Assembly (NCBI GenBank): GCA_020436025.1
Contig: JAGQYP010000006.1
Location: forward strand, 1 to 64,000
Length of the DNA: 64,000 nucleotides
Source: Crocinitomicaceae bacterium
GTDB taxonomy: Bacteria; Bacteroidota; Bacteroidia; Flavobacteriales_D; Crocinitomicaceae
Direction of reading: 5' to 3'
Below, piece after piece: positions 41,840 through 51,431 of the stretch (the stretch's first letter is position 1; each line of letters starts with the position of its first letter). The position numbers and the translations under genes are program-made. The notes under the pieces are model-generated. The model saw only the letters and a list, made by a program, of their open reading frames with translations, ran no database searches and was not told the DNA's origin.

Positions 41840-42883
41840 TTACTTTTTGGCTTTATCGAGCTCAAATGAGAAAGTAGATCCAACTCCAACAGTTGAACGA
41901 ACAGAGATTTCGTAACCATGAGATTCGACAATATGCTTTACAATGGCTAATCCCAATCCACTTCCACCAATGTGCCTAGCTCTTGATTTATCAACGCGAT
42001 AAAATCTTTCGAAAAGTCGGGGAATTTCTTTTTCTGCAATACCGGGACCATTGTCTGCAATCTCAATAAGCACAGAATCATTCAACCTGTTTAATCTTAC
42101 TATGGTCTCCCCTCCTTCATTTCCATATGAAATGGAATTGGATATTAAGTTGGTTATTACTTGTGATATTTTTCCTTTATCGGCATGAACTAAAATTGGA
42201 GAATATTCTTTGGCAAATCTAAGTTTGATCTTTTTTTCATCCGCCATCATTTTCATGCCATCCATGACATCTTTGGCAATCTCAACAATGTCAAAATTTT
42301 TAAGATTCAACTTTGTTCGATCGGATTCCAAACGAGTGATTTCATCCAGATCTTCAAGAATATCCGTCATCCGATCCACCCCTTTTGAAGCACGCAATAA
42401 GAATTCACGATTCACACTTTCATCTTCTAATCCACCTTCTAGAAGGGTCAAAATATAACCTTGGATACTAAAGACAGGTGTTTTTAACTCATGTGCTAAA
42501 TTTCCCAAAAACTCGGTTCGAAATTCCGCTTGTTCTCTCAATTTGGAAATTTCTTGTCTTCTTTCAGTAGCCCAAATTTTGGTCTCTTTGGTTAACTCTT
42601 CAAGTACATCATCCGAAAGTTTAATTCTTTTAGGTTTCTTGTTTGAAATCTTTTCCTTTTTGATGATTTTATGAATCAGATTGATTTTGCTATTTAGAAA
42701 TTTTTCGATAAAGAAAAGGAAGACAACAAATGTCGTGACTCCAAAAAATAAAGCCAATAAGAAGATCACTAAAGGACTGAATTCAACGTCCAAATAGCTT
42801 AAAAATGAAATAAGCGCCCCGGAAATGAGCGCTATGACAATACTACCTAAGATGATGACCTGAATGGGTCTGTTATATCTCAA
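41840..42883 (-). CDS. PhoR-like sensor histidine kinase
   Basis: A 347-residue kinase: two transmembrane helices (about 11-31 and 36-58) with almost no periplasmic loop, HisKA phospho-acceptor in FLGNLAHELKTPVFSIQGYI (His near 134), and HATPase motifs ITNLISNSISYGNEGG, EIADNGPGIAEKEIPRLFERFYR and GGSGLGLAIVKHI. The near absence of an external sensor domain matches PhoR proteins that sense through partners such as the phosphate transporter and PhoU. Its start overlaps the response regulator stop by four bases. With the PHO-box-like repeats upstream, phosphate sensing is the best assignment. Confidence 0.88.
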   Translation of the reverse strand: MRYNRPIQVIILGSIVIALISGALISFLSYLDVEFSPLVIFLLALFFGVTTFVVFLFFIEKFLNSKINLIHKIIKKEKISNKKPKRIKLSDDVLEELTKETKIWATERRQEISKLREQAEFRTEFLGNLAHELKTPVFSIQGYILTLLEGGLEDESVNREFLLRASKGVDRMTDILEDLDEITRLESDRTKLNLKNFDIVEIAKDVMDGMKMMADEKKIKLRFAKEYSPILVHADKGKISQVITNLISNSISYGNEGGETIVRLNRLNDSVLIEIADNGPGIAEKEIPRLFERFYRVDKSRARHIGGSGLGLAIVKHIVESHGYEISVRSTVGVGSTFSFELDKAKK

Positions 42884-43557
42884 ATTTCTTCAAATTTATA
42901 TCCTACTCCTTTAACTGTTTTGATACTATTGTCTCCTATTTTTTCTCTTAACTTTCGGATGTGGACATCGATGGTTCGGTCTCCAACAATAGTTTCATTC
43001 CCCCAAACCTCGTCAAAAATCATTTCTCTAGTGAAGACGATTCCTGGTCGGGATATAAGTAAAGATAATAATTCAAATTCTTTTTTTGGCAAAACTACTT
43101 CCTGATCATTTTGAAAAACCATGTATTTTTCTCGATCAACCTGAATGCTTTGTTTTTTGTTGGTCGGATTTAAGTCTTTTCTTCTTAATAGTGCCTTCAC
43201 ACGACTCAACAAAAGTCTTGGACGGATTGGTTTTTCAATATAGGCATCAGCTCCTGCATCAAAACCGGCAATCTGACTGTAATCTTCTGTTCTGGCAGTA
43301 AGGAAAGTGACGATTAAATTTTTAAAATCATTGGATTGTCTGATCTCCCGGCACACCTCAATCCCATCCATTTCAGGCATCATGACATCCAGAATTACAA
43401 GATCAGGAACAAAGGTTTTTAATTTTTTAAGGGCCTCAACACCATTTTCAACAGTCTTAACGATATACCCTTCTTTTTTTAGGTTGAATTCTAATATTGT
43501 TCTGATATCTTCCTCATCGTCTACAACAAGGATTTTGTATTTATAATCTGGATTCAT
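42880..43557 (-). CDS. PhoB-like response regulator (OmpR family)
   Basis: A 225-residue response regulator: receiver with phospho-acceptor Asp57 (LVILDVMMPEMDG), Thr/Lys switch residues (FLTARTED, EKPIRPR), and an OmpR/PhoB winged-helix domain (ELLSLLISRPGIVFTREMI, then DRTIDVHIRKLREKIGD). Paired by a four-base overlap with the PhoR-like kinase. A near relative is encoded at 48215. Three hexamers at 11-bp spacing lie 52 bases upstream of the start, suggesting autoregulation. Confidence 0.9.
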   Translation of the reverse strand: MNPDYKYKILVVDDEEDIRTILEFNLKKEGYIVKTVENGVEALKKLKTFVPDLVILDVMMPEMDGIEVCREIRQSNDFKNLIVTFLTARTEDYSQIAGFDAGADAYIEKPIRPRLLLSRVKALLRRKDLNPTNKKQSIQVDREKYMVFQNDQEVVLPKKEFELLSLLISRPGIVFTREMIFDEVWGNETIVGDRTIDVHIRKLREKIGDNSIKTVKGVGYKFEEI

Positions 43558-43608
43558 TTTTTATTCATTGTAGTTGATAACAAAAATATCCTACAAAGAT
43601 TATTCACG

Positions 43609-43636
43609 CTTTAATCCCCCGTTATGACTGCGTTAA
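43609..43636 (-). promoter_or_regulatory. PHO-box-like triple direct repeat
   Basis: On the minus strand: TTAACG, ATAACG and TTAAAG at 43631-43636, 43620-43625 and 43609-43614, each exactly 11 bp apart. This matches the TT(A/C/T)ACA repeats at 11-bp period bound by PhoP/PhoB-type regulators. It lies 52 bases before the phoB-like start. Confidence 0.55.
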
Positions 43637-43725
43637 TTAAAAATCCCCTTTTGTTTTAATTCCCTTAACATAAAAAAGGGACAAAACTTGCGCCTCATCC
43701 CCTTTTCTTTTTTATAGAAGGTATC

Positions 43726-46680
43726 TTATTTAAATCTGTACTTGAAACCAATAGAGAATTTTCTTCCTGGTAACATTTTTTGGAAAGTTTGATCTTGAGA
43801 GTTGTATGAGGTGTAATAGTGGTACACAAAATCTCCTATTAAATTTTCAGCATTGAAATCGATGGACATCTTTTGGTCTTTTCCAAAAGCCACATTCAAA
43901 CCAAAATTTAAACCATGGAATGGATCCGTATAAACATCAGGGAAAATTCCTGATCCAACGATATACAAAGTAGGTCCTTTCACATTATAGAAAACTCCAA
44001 CATCAATCCCAATTTTATTCTCTTTCTTTCCTAATTCTTTATTTGAATAAGAAATTCCTGCATTGATAACCCATGGAGATTGTCCAGCCATTTGTCTCCT
44101 TGGAGCCAATCCTTCATCCGGTTTTTCATACAATTTTCTATTGTTGAATTCCGCACTTGTCATTTGAACTTCTGATTTCACCATAGTTAAGTTCCCGAAC
44201 AAAGTAAGGTTGGCAAGTGATTCATGAATGAAATCTAAATTCTTTCTAAATTCAAACTCAAATCCTGCTAGCCAAGCACCACCCACGTTTCTTGGTTGGT
44301 ACTCACTGTTGGCCGTTTGTTGTGGAATTCTCACTAGTTCAATCGGAGCGTCAAAGTTTTTGTAGAAAATACTTGCCGTAACCAACTGACCTCTTTTAAA
44401 GAATGTTTCCCATCTCAAATCAGCATTGTGGATTCTTGTTGATCTTAAGTCTCCATTCCAATCTGGATACGTAAACAAACCACCATTAAAAGCACGACCT
44501 GTAATCGGATCATAAATCTGTGCATAAGAAAGCTCTTTAAATGATGGTCTTGCAATCGACATCGAGTAAGAGGCTCTAATGTTTGTCGTGATATTTTCAT
44601 TTTTCTTAGAATCCAGTGTTAAAATCAAATTGACTTCTGGAAAAACGTCTAAATCGTTCAATACGATATCATTGTCTAAGTTTTTACCATTTGTAAAATC
44701 TCCACTAGCCCATTTTTGATCTCTACCCGTATGTGTTTGCAAATAGTGCTCAAGTCTTACACCCACAATGGCCTTGAATATTTTAGCCAATGGAAATTCA
44801 TTATTAATGTAAATTGCAGAATTATGTACCATAGATTGGTATTCATTTGGATTTGGACGAGTCACACCTGACTGATAATAAATTCCATTTGGGTTGTTGG
44901 GGTAAATATTATCATCTGTCAATACATTCGATTGTTCTGGTCTTCCTGTTATTGGATCATTAGTCCAACTTTGTGGATTCCAGAATTGCATATTGTATCG
45001 AATGATCTCGTAACTTCTTCTTTTGAACACATAGCTCGCTCCAAATTTCAATTTAGCATCTCTTTTTAAAAGCTTGTATTTTTTCTCTGTATCGAATCTA
45101 CCAGGAGCATTGATTTCACTCAAATTTCTCCACATCCTAGCTGGCAAACCTCCTCCTCCTGGAGCAAAAGAAATAGTCGTTGCACCTACCGTAAATGCCG
45201 TTTTTCGAATATCTGGATCTTTCGACAAAGAAAATGTTGGAGAAATTCCCCAATTGAAAGACCATCCGGTGGTATCTTTCACATGCTCACCTGCAATCAA
45301 TAAGTTGGTTAAACCTCTTTGATTGTACTCTAGGTTGTCTGAATACGCGATATAACCTGACTGTCCTACAGCATTTCCATTATTATTGATATCAAATTTT
45401 GCGGCTGTCGAAACTGCATTTTGAAGATGCATTAAAGTAAATCTGTACTTATTCAATTTGGTTTTTACTGCCAATCCTCCAAGCAGACCTAAAATAACAC
45501 TTCTTTGACCTATTTCACCAGTATTAATAGTGGAATACTCCATTTCAAATTGGTCCGATTCAATCGGTTTAATATATTCTGAGTTTTCTACCTCACTGTA
45601 ATATTTGTAGTTTACTTTGTAAGAAGCAGAAAAAATGTATCCTAATTTTTTACCCTTATTTTTTTCATTCTTTTCACCCATATCGATTTGGTCTCCCATT
45701 GAATAAGAAATACCAAAATCCATAGGACTCATAGTTCTTTCAGCTCCCAAAACAGGACTAAACTGTTTTACAAAAGCATTTACTTGATTGGAAGGAGAAC
45801 CAATCGCAGGGGAAGGTGGATTGGGACTTAAAGCTTGCGAAGGCAATTGTCTTGCTCCAGCATCAAATCCTAAATAATCTGTTTTTGATCCTTGATAGGT
45901 CAAATAATTCTTATTGAAATGCATACTCGGGTTGTAACCTAAACTAAAAGAAATCTTTGAAAATTTCTTGTCTGGAAAACCAATCGTTTCAATATTCACT
46001 AAACCTCCAGTATACTCTGCAGGATTAGAAGACGTAAAGTTTTTACTTACGACCAAATTCTCAATCAATGCAGAAGGGAACATGTCCAGTTGCAAACTGT
46101 TACGATCTGGATCCAATCCAGGAATTTCCATTCCATTTAAGGTTGTTTTGGTATATCTGTCTCCCAATCCACGAACGTAAATATATTTACCTCCTTCAAC
46201 AGAGACTCCTGTTACTTGTTTTGCGGCATCTCCTGCTGTACCAGCTCCAGAAAGTGCAATTTGATCACCATCGATACCATCTGTTGAAACAATAGAATTT
46301 TTCTTTTGTTCCATTCTATTGATTACACCGTCAGTTTTTAATGTTCCTGTAACAACAACCACATCTAACTCACTATCATCTGTCATAAAAATATCTGGAA
46401 TAACAGTTACCTCACCAGCTTTTACAACAACATCTTCTATGATGTACTCTTTATACATCACATAACTTACTTTTACTTTATACACACCTGGAGCAATAGA
46501 AATCGAAAAATTTCCATCTAAATCTGTGGCAATACCTTTATCTTGATCCACCACTAATACACTCGCTCCAATCACCGTCTCACCTGTATTCTTATCTAAA
46601 ACAGTTCCTCTAATCGTCCCATTTTGTGCTAGGGAATACAATCCGATGAAAAACGTAAGAATAAATACTAACCTTCTCAT
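43726..46680 (-). CDS. TonB-dependent receptor with carboxypeptidase-regulatory-like domain
   Basis: A 984-residue outer membrane receptor: signal peptide (1-19), CarboxypepD_reg-like domain (about 22-105, GTIRGTVLDKNTGETVIGASVLV), TonB plug (about 125-235, with KQVTGVSVEGGKYIYVRGLGDRY), and a barrel ending in GFKYRFK. The plug wording is of the OmpA/IroN-like type used for large substrates. It is preceded by a lipoprotein gene on the same strand and surrounded by phosphate regulators, so it may import a phosphorus-containing compound; the ligand is not known. Confidence 0.88.
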   Translation of the reverse strand: MRRLVFILTFFIGLYSLAQNGTIRGTVLDKNTGETVIGASVLVVDQDKGIATDLDGNFSISIAPGVYKVKVSYVMYKEYIIEDVVVKAGEVTVIPDIFMTDDSELDVVVVTGTLKTDGVINRMEQKKNSIVSTDGIDGDQIALSGAGTAGDAAKQVTGVSVEGGKYIYVRGLGDRYTKTTLNGMEIPGLDPDRNSLQLDMFPSALIENLVVSKNFTSSNPAEYTGGLVNIETIGFPDKKFSKISFSLGYNPSMHFNKNYLTYQGSKTDYLGFDAGARQLPSQALSPNPPSPAIGSPSNQVNAFVKQFSPVLGAERTMSPMDFGISYSMGDQIDMGEKNEKNKGKKLGYIFSASYKVNYKYYSEVENSEYIKPIESDQFEMEYSTINTGEIGQRSVILGLLGGLAVKTKLNKYRFTLMHLQNAVSTAAKFDINNNGNAVGQSGYIAYSDNLEYNQRGLTNLLIAGEHVKDTTGWSFNWGISPTFSLSKDPDIRKTAFTVGATTISFAPGGGGLPARMWRNLSEINAPGRFDTEKKYKLLKRDAKLKFGASYVFKRRSYEIIRYNMQFWNPQSWTNDPITGRPEQSNVLTDDNIYPNNPNGIYYQSGVTRPNPNEYQSMVHNSAIYINNEFPLAKIFKAIVGVRLEHYLQTHTGRDQKWASGDFTNGKNLDNDIVLNDLDVFPEVNLILTLDSKKNENITTNIRASYSMSIARPSFKELSYAQIYDPITGRAFNGGLFTYPDWNGDLRSTRIHNADLRWETFFKRGQLVTASIFYKNFDAPIELVRIPQQTANSEYQPRNVGGAWLAGFEFEFRKNLDFIHESLANLTLFGNLTMVKSEVQMTSAEFNNRKLYEKPDEGLAPRRQMAGQSPWVINAGISYSNKELGKKENKIGIDVGVFYNVKGPTLYIVGSGIFPDVYTDPFHGLNFGLNVAFGKDQKMSIDFNAENLIGDFVYHYYTSYNSQDQTFQKMLPGRKFSIGFKYRFK

Positions 46681-46718
46681 TTTCTGTACTTTAAAATTTA
46701 CCTTCTATAAAAAATAGA

Positions 46719-46749
46719 AAACTTGCAGGTCTATAACTCCTGCAAGTTT
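46719..46749 (-). terminator. Hairpin between lipoprotein and TonB receptor genes
   Basis: AAACTTGCAGG (46719-46729) and CCTGCAAGTTT (46739-46749) form a perfect 11-bp stem with a 9-base loop, followed on the minus strand by a T-rich stretch broken by CTA. A partial terminator or mRNA-stability hairpin that could set the ratio of the two products. Confidence 0.6.
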
Positions 46750-46780
46750 CCGTTAAATATTCTAATCTTAGTTCACTCAA

Positions 46781-48055
46781 TTAAAGTGCTCCGTCTTGGC
46801 TAGCCCAAGTCCATCCAAAAGCTGAAGCTGTTCCACCAACAGTGTTTGTTCCAGCAGCAACTGAAGTTGTGATGCTGTTTGGCATATCCATGAAGATGGT
46901 ATCTTCTTTCAACATGTTTGTAACAGAATCAACAAATGTGTATTGGAAGTTAGACATTGTTCCTCCCATATCCGCTGACCAAACAGCATAATCTGCAACT
47001 CTGTTTAATGAGTTATCAATGCTATTGAAGTAAATGTTAGACATGTCAACATTTGTAGTTTTTGATGGTCCATCAACATCTAACAAGTGATCTGCAATTG
47101 ATGAGTGATTTACAGTTCCATTGATGAAAGAGTGGTTTCCTGTTGTAAGCGGAGTACCTTCTGGTCCATCCAATTCAAAAGCTGATCCTCCAATTGCTCC
47201 AAGGATAAAAAAGTTAGATACAGTTCCCGAATACCCCTTATCAGTATCCAAACCATCATCCATAACATTCCAAATCACTACATTCGATACATCAACAGTT
47301 CCACCGAACCACTCGATTCCGTCGTCATTATTTCCTACGATCTCGATGTAGCTAACAGTTGTACCAGAACCAACAGCTCCTAAAGTAAGACCTTGGATTT
47401 CATTTCCTGGAGATAATTCAATACCAGAGTGTCTCACAGATACATAAGTAATAGACCCAGAGTTATCAGTGTTATCAGAACCTCCATACAATCCGTTTGG
47501 ATCAGAAGTAGGAATTCCTTCAACTTGCTCCTCTGTTCCAGCAGCGAATGATCCTTCTGCTTTACCACAAATTACCAATCCACCCCATAAACCAGAGTTT
47601 GTTGGTGAAAGGTTTGGTGAGGCATAGTTTCCAGCAGCAACATTTACAGAAGTAATATTATCTGAAAGTGCAGTAAAAATGATTGGTAATGATGCTGTTC
47701 CATCAGCCATTAATTTACCTCCTCTAGCAACCAATAAAACTGTTGCAGATGCTCCTGTTCCTGGATGCGCTTTAATCACTGTACCTGGCATGATAGTTAA
47801 AGTTACCCCATCGACAACAGTTACTTTTCCTTTAATCTGAACATCTCCAGACCAAGTAGTATTAGCTGTGATCTCACCTGTAATGTAGTCATAAGTACAA
47901 GTGTTATCATCAGTTTTTGCCTTCTCGTCGTAATTATTTGCGGTAGAATCTGTACATCCTTCTTTCTTACAAGAAGTTGCAACTCCCATGGTAGTAGCTA
48001 GTGTTAAAACTGCCATGGTTCTCATTGCTTTAGCAGCTGTAATTTTCTTCTTCAT
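46781..48055 (-). CDS. Beta-helix lipoprotein, partner of TonB receptor
   Basis: A 424-residue lipoprotein with a long basic N-terminus and Cys29 (VATSCKKEG). A short thrombospondin-3-like or Cys-rich segment CTDSTANNYDEKAKTDDNTC follows, then a right-handed parallel beta-helix-like domain with turns such as WSGDVQIKGKVTVVDGVTLTIMPGTVI and NDDGIEWFGGTVDVSNVVIWN. Proteins of this kind are often encoded beside TonB receptors of the type found next here and are induced by phosphate limitation in some marine Bacteroidota (from memory). Presumed surface-exposed; substrate unknown. Confidence 0.8.
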   Translation of the reverse strand: MKKKITAAKAMRTMAVLTLATTMGVATSCKKEGCTDSTANNYDEKAKTDDNTCTYDYITGEITANTTWSGDVQIKGKVTVVDGVTLTIMPGTVIKAHPGTGASATVLLVARGGKLMADGTASLPIIFTALSDNITSVNVAAGNYASPNLSPTNSGLWGGLVICGKAEGSFAAGTEEQVEGIPTSDPNGLYGGSDNTDNSGSITYVSVRHSGIELSPGNEIQGLTLGAVGSGTTVSYIEIVGNNDDGIEWFGGTVDVSNVVIWNVMDDGLDTDKGYSGTVSNFFILGAIGGSAFELDGPEGTPLTTGNHSFINGTVNHSSIADHLLDVDGPSKTTNVDMSNIYFNSIDNSLNRVADYAVWSADMGGTMSNFQYTFVDSVTNMLKEDTIFMDMPNSITTSVAAGTNTVGGTASAFGWTWASQDGAL

Positions 48056-48141
48056 TTTGATTTTAGTTTAAATTCAAAACAAAACTACAGGTGCAATCTA
48101 TCTAGGTGGTTAAACCGATATTAATTAAGGATTAAATTTTG

Positions 48142-48158
48142 TTTACCTAATCTTAACA
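48142..48158 (+). promoter_or_regulatory. Possible PHO-box-like pair, reverse orientation
   Basis: TTTACC (48142-48147) and TTAACA (48153-48158) are 11 bp apart. They lie upstream of the leftward lipoprotein gene but run in the opposite direction to it, which weakens the case. Confidence 0.25.
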
Positions 48159-48214
48159 ATTAAAATATTTGAATTGAAAGTTTGAAAATTAACCAAAACA
48201 TTTTTTTAGAGGAT

Positions 48215-48880
48215 CTAATCAACATATTTATAACCCACCCCTTTAAGGGTAACAAAATATTTGGAGCCAAATTTTTCGCGTAACTTTCTAATATGTACAT
48301 CGATGGTACGGTCGCTTACTATCACATCATCCCCCCAAACACTTGATAGTATATATCTCCTTTCAAAAACTTTATTCGGTTGAGAATATAGTAGTGCTAA
48401 AAGTTCAAATTCTTTTTTAGGTAGATTTACTAATTCACCATTAAACTTTACTTGGTATTTTTCAGTGTCTACTTCAATAACTTTTGAATGACTCTTGGCA
48501 GAATCCGAAGCGTTTGATCTTCTTAAAATTGCCTTTATTCTTGCTATTAATACTTTAGGCTTTATTGGTTTACTGATATAATCATCTCCCCCTGCTTCTA
48601 GCCCTGCAATTTGCGAATAATCCTCATTTCGTGCCGTTAAAAAACAAATTGAAATCTTATCAAATTCAGGATTACTTCTTAATTCTTGACAAAATTCAAT
48701 GCCATCCATCTCTGGCATCATAACATCTAAAATAATTAGATCAGGAAATTCCTTTGAAACTATCCCTAGAGCTTCTTTACCCGATTTTGCTTCAAAAATC
48801 TGAAAGCCTTCCTTCTCAAGGTTATAAGCAATAATCCTTCTTATATCCTTCTCGTCATCAACTAGTAAAATCTTTTTCAA
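48215..48880 (-). CDS. Second PhoB-like response regulator
   Basis: A 221-residue OmpR-family regulator with phospho-acceptor Asp52 (LIILDVMMPEMDG) and a winged-helix domain ending HIRKLREKFGSKYFVTLKGVGY. It is strikingly like the regulator at 42880: both share TARxEDYSQIAG in the receiver and KKEFELL, SDRTIDVHIRKLREK-type recognition segments. No kinase is adjacent. Sixty-three bases after the Na/Pi cotransporter gene on the same strand, it may be co-transcribed with it and share the PhoR-like kinase (inference). Confidence 0.9.
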   Translation of the reverse strand: MKKILLVDDEKDIRRIIAYNLEKEGFQIFEAKSGKEALGIVSKEFPDLIILDVMMPEMDGIEFCQELRSNPEFDKISICFLTARNEDYSQIAGLEAGGDDYISKPIKPKVLIARIKAILRRSNASDSAKSHSKVIEVDTEKYQVKFNGELVNLPKKEFELLALLYSQPNKVFERRYILSSVWGDDVIVSDRTIDVHIRKLREKFGSKYFVTLKGVGYKYVD

Positions 48881-48943
48881 ATTTTTGTATTTGGTTACGG
48901 CTTTACAAAACCAATATACAAAAATATTTATTTTTTAATACAA

Positions 48944-51142
48944 TCAGTTTGCTTCAACAATTGCCTCAGAAACATTAATTATATGATCTCCTACTTTCTC
49001 TAAAGACGAAAAACAGTCGTTATAAATCATACCTGTCCGAAGACCTTGAGAATCATTCTCTAGACTAATTAGATGATTCTTTCTTAACTTGTTCCTCATT
49101 GAGTTAATTTCTTTCTCCTTTTCTTTTGCTTCATCAATATTAACTGAACCATATTCTGCTTTTAAATTTTCTCGCATTATCTCGAAAGCTGAATCCACAA
49201 GGTCAATCATTTTCATTAATCCTTCTCTTTGCTCAGGAGTGAACCATAATTTTTGTTCGTCTTTTCTCTCAAGTTGCTTTGATATTTGAAAATAAATATC
49301 TCCAATTCTTTCAAGATCATTTGTAATGCTATTCATAGCACTAATTCTGGCAGAAGTAATTTCCGACATTTCGTTGCTCGCTACCTTAGCTAGAAAGTTT
49401 GCTACTTCAATTTCAACTCTATCTGTTATTTCCTCATACTTTTTAACTTTTGAATATAACTTAGATTTTTTCTTTTTATCCTGTTCAGTTAGCAATTTCC
49501 TGTTGAAACCATTCATTCTACTTGTAATGTCTCCGAATTTAGCAACTTCTTTTTTTGCCTCCAATATTGCTATTTCAGGAGAAACAAGGGCCTTATTCCC
49601 AATAAAATCCAGCCTGAATTCCTCATCCGCCGCACCTTTAGATTTTACACTTAATTCAGCAATCTTTACTAGTTTTGGGACAAACCAAATCAGGATTAAC
49701 ACATTTATCAGGTTAAAAATTGTATGGAACATGGCTAAACCTGTATTCCTTGAGTCAACATCATCAACCGGATTACCCCATCCCAAAACATTTTCTTGAA
49801 AAAATACCAATCCTGAAATAAACAAAGGAAATATGATTACCATCCATGTTACCCCAATAATATTAAATAAGGAATGGATTCTTGCAGACCGCTTTGCATG
49901 GACATTTCCAACCATTGATGCAAGTTCTGCAGTAATTGTAGTTCCAATATTCTCTCCTAAAATCATGGCACAAGCCACTTCAAAAGGGATAATATCAGCT
50001 GCTACCATGGTCATGGTCAATGCCATTGCTGCCGAGGATGATTGAATTACTATAGTAACAAGAGTCCCTAATGCAACGAACAACAATGTACTTACAACAG
50101 GAATATCCTGATAGTTCACGAAAAACTGAACTAAAGCAGAATCTTGATCTAGACTTGGAACGGTATCTTTCAAAGCGCCTAATCCCATGAAAAGCAAGGC
50201 AAAACCAATGATAACACTTGACCATGCTTTTAATTTACTTCGGCTAAAAAATAATAATGGGGCTCCAAACGCAATAAACATAAAAGAATAAGAAGCCAAA
50301 CTAATTTTGAACCCGAACAAATTGATTATCCATCCAGTTATAGTTGTTCCAATATTAGCTCCCATCATAATTCCAGCAGATTGTGTCAAAGTCAATAGAC
50401 CTGCATTCACAAAACTTACAGTCATTACAGTTGTTACGGATGAACTTTGAACAAGTGAAGTAATTCCAAATCCTGTAAGAACACCTTTTACTCTATTGGA
50501 TGTAATAGAGCCCAACATTTTTCTCAATCCACTTCCTGAAGCTTGTTGTAATCCGTCAGACATTACTTTCATTCCATAAATGAATAGTCCTAATGCCCCT
50601 ATCAGAACTAATACTTTCATTAAACCCCAAGCTCGATCTGTTTTAAATTTGCCCTTATCAGACCAGACCATTGCTTTTTTATTGTGTATGTTTTTAGAAA
50701 GCTCCCCTACTTTTGAATACCCAATTTTCCAAACAAAGGACTCAGCATCATCCAGTCCTTCAATTTTAAAATGACCAATGTTTGCAGGCAACACCTGTGT
50801 ATACTCCCATTCCAGATCTTTATTTTTGGATTTAAGCTTGGTCGTATATTTAATTACAACAGAATCGACTTGATCCAAGTATTCAGGTGCAACAGACCAT
50901 TGAAATTCTACTGAATGTTCTGAAGATTTCGAATTAATAAATGAAAATGCCTTTTTACCATCCTCTTTTCCTGATGTTTTTGCTAGCTTCTTTTCTGAAT
51001 TTTCAATTTTATTTTCAATGAAAATCGTATCATTCTTTATATGTTGAGATGAGTCTTTGGAAGTACATAAAGCATTAGTTGCAAAACCTCCAGAAAAAAC
51101 AAGACTTATAAAAAGTAACCTTATTAGCTTAATCATTTTCAA
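48944..51142 (-). CDS. Na/Pi cotransporter (NptA/PNaS family) with PhoU-like tail and N-terminal exported domain
   Basis: A 732-residue protein. Residues 1-25 are a signal peptide; about 55-170 form a fibronectin/Ig-like extracytoplasmic domain (VEFQWSVAPEYLDQVDSVVIKY); about 178-500 are the NptA transport core with both inverted QSSS repeats (TSLVQSSSVTTVMTVSF, VTIVIQSSSAAMALTMTMV); and about 530-732 a PhoU-like helical bundle. Import of inorganic phosphate with sodium is the family function. The N-terminal external domain is not part of ordinary NptA proteins. A PHO-box-like pair stands about 80 bases upstream. Confidence 0.9.
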   Translation of the reverse strand: MKMIKLIRLLFISLVFSGGFATNALCTSKDSSQHIKNDTIFIENKIENSEKKLAKTSGKEDGKKAFSFINSKSSEHSVEFQWSVAPEYLDQVDSVVIKYTTKLKSKNKDLEWEYTQVLPANIGHFKIEGLDDAESFVWKIGYSKVGELSKNIHNKKAMVWSDKGKFKTDRAWGLMKVLVLIGALGLFIYGMKVMSDGLQQASGSGLRKMLGSITSNRVKGVLTGFGITSLVQSSSVTTVMTVSFVNAGLLTLTQSAGIMMGANIGTTITGWIINLFGFKISLASYSFMFIAFGAPLLFFSRSKLKAWSSVIIGFALLFMGLGALKDTVPSLDQDSALVQFFVNYQDIPVVSTLLFVALGTLVTIVIQSSSAAMALTMTMVAADIIPFEVACAMILGENIGTTITAELASMVGNVHAKRSARIHSLFNIIGVTWMVIIFPLFISGLVFFQENVLGWGNPVDDVDSRNTGLAMFHTIFNLINVLILIWFVPKLVKIAELSVKSKGAADEEFRLDFIGNKALVSPEIAILEAKKEVAKFGDITSRMNGFNRKLLTEQDKKKKSKLYSKVKKYEEITDRVEIEVANFLAKVASNEMSEITSARISAMNSITNDLERIGDIYFQISKQLERKDEQKLWFTPEQREGLMKMIDLVDSAFEIMRENLKAEYGSVNIDEAKEKEKEINSMRNKLRKNHLISLENDSQGLRTGMIYNDCFSSLEKVGDHIINVSEAIVEAN

Positions 51143-51431
51143 ATTGTTTAATTATTTCAATTCTTGAAATCTTTGGTGGCCAAAAGTAAACTAAAAAACA
51201 AGTAGACAAATTCATCTTAATGTTAAGGTTTGGTTAATAAATATAATCTCTAGTAAACCATAAAAATCACTTACAAATAGACTAGTCAACTGAATATCTG
51301 CAACTTAAAGATCACTTATGTTTTCTTATTGCTATCTAATTATTAATATTTCGTAATCATTGTTTTGTAATCGTTAAAATATTGAAATTCCTCCGCAATT
51401 TTGCCTCTGTCTAATTTGAAAAAAGTTTAAA
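51143..51431. other. Divergent intergenic region, Na/Pi cotransporter and porin
   Basis: This 289-base region holds the two divergent promoters. On the minus strand TTAACC (51232-51237) and TTAACA (51221-51226) are 11 bp apart, a PHO-box-like pair facing the cotransporter. Nearer the porin, GTAATC recurs 14 bp apart (51353-51358 and 51367-51372). No gene or long repeat is seen. Confidence 0.5.
51221..51237 (-). promoter_or_regulatory. PHO-box-like direct repeat upstream of Na/Pi cotransporter
   Basis: TTAACC-N5-TTAACA on the minus strand, 11-bp period, about 80 bases before the cotransporter start. Same type as the triple repeat before the phoB-like gene at 43609-43636. Confidence 0.45.
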
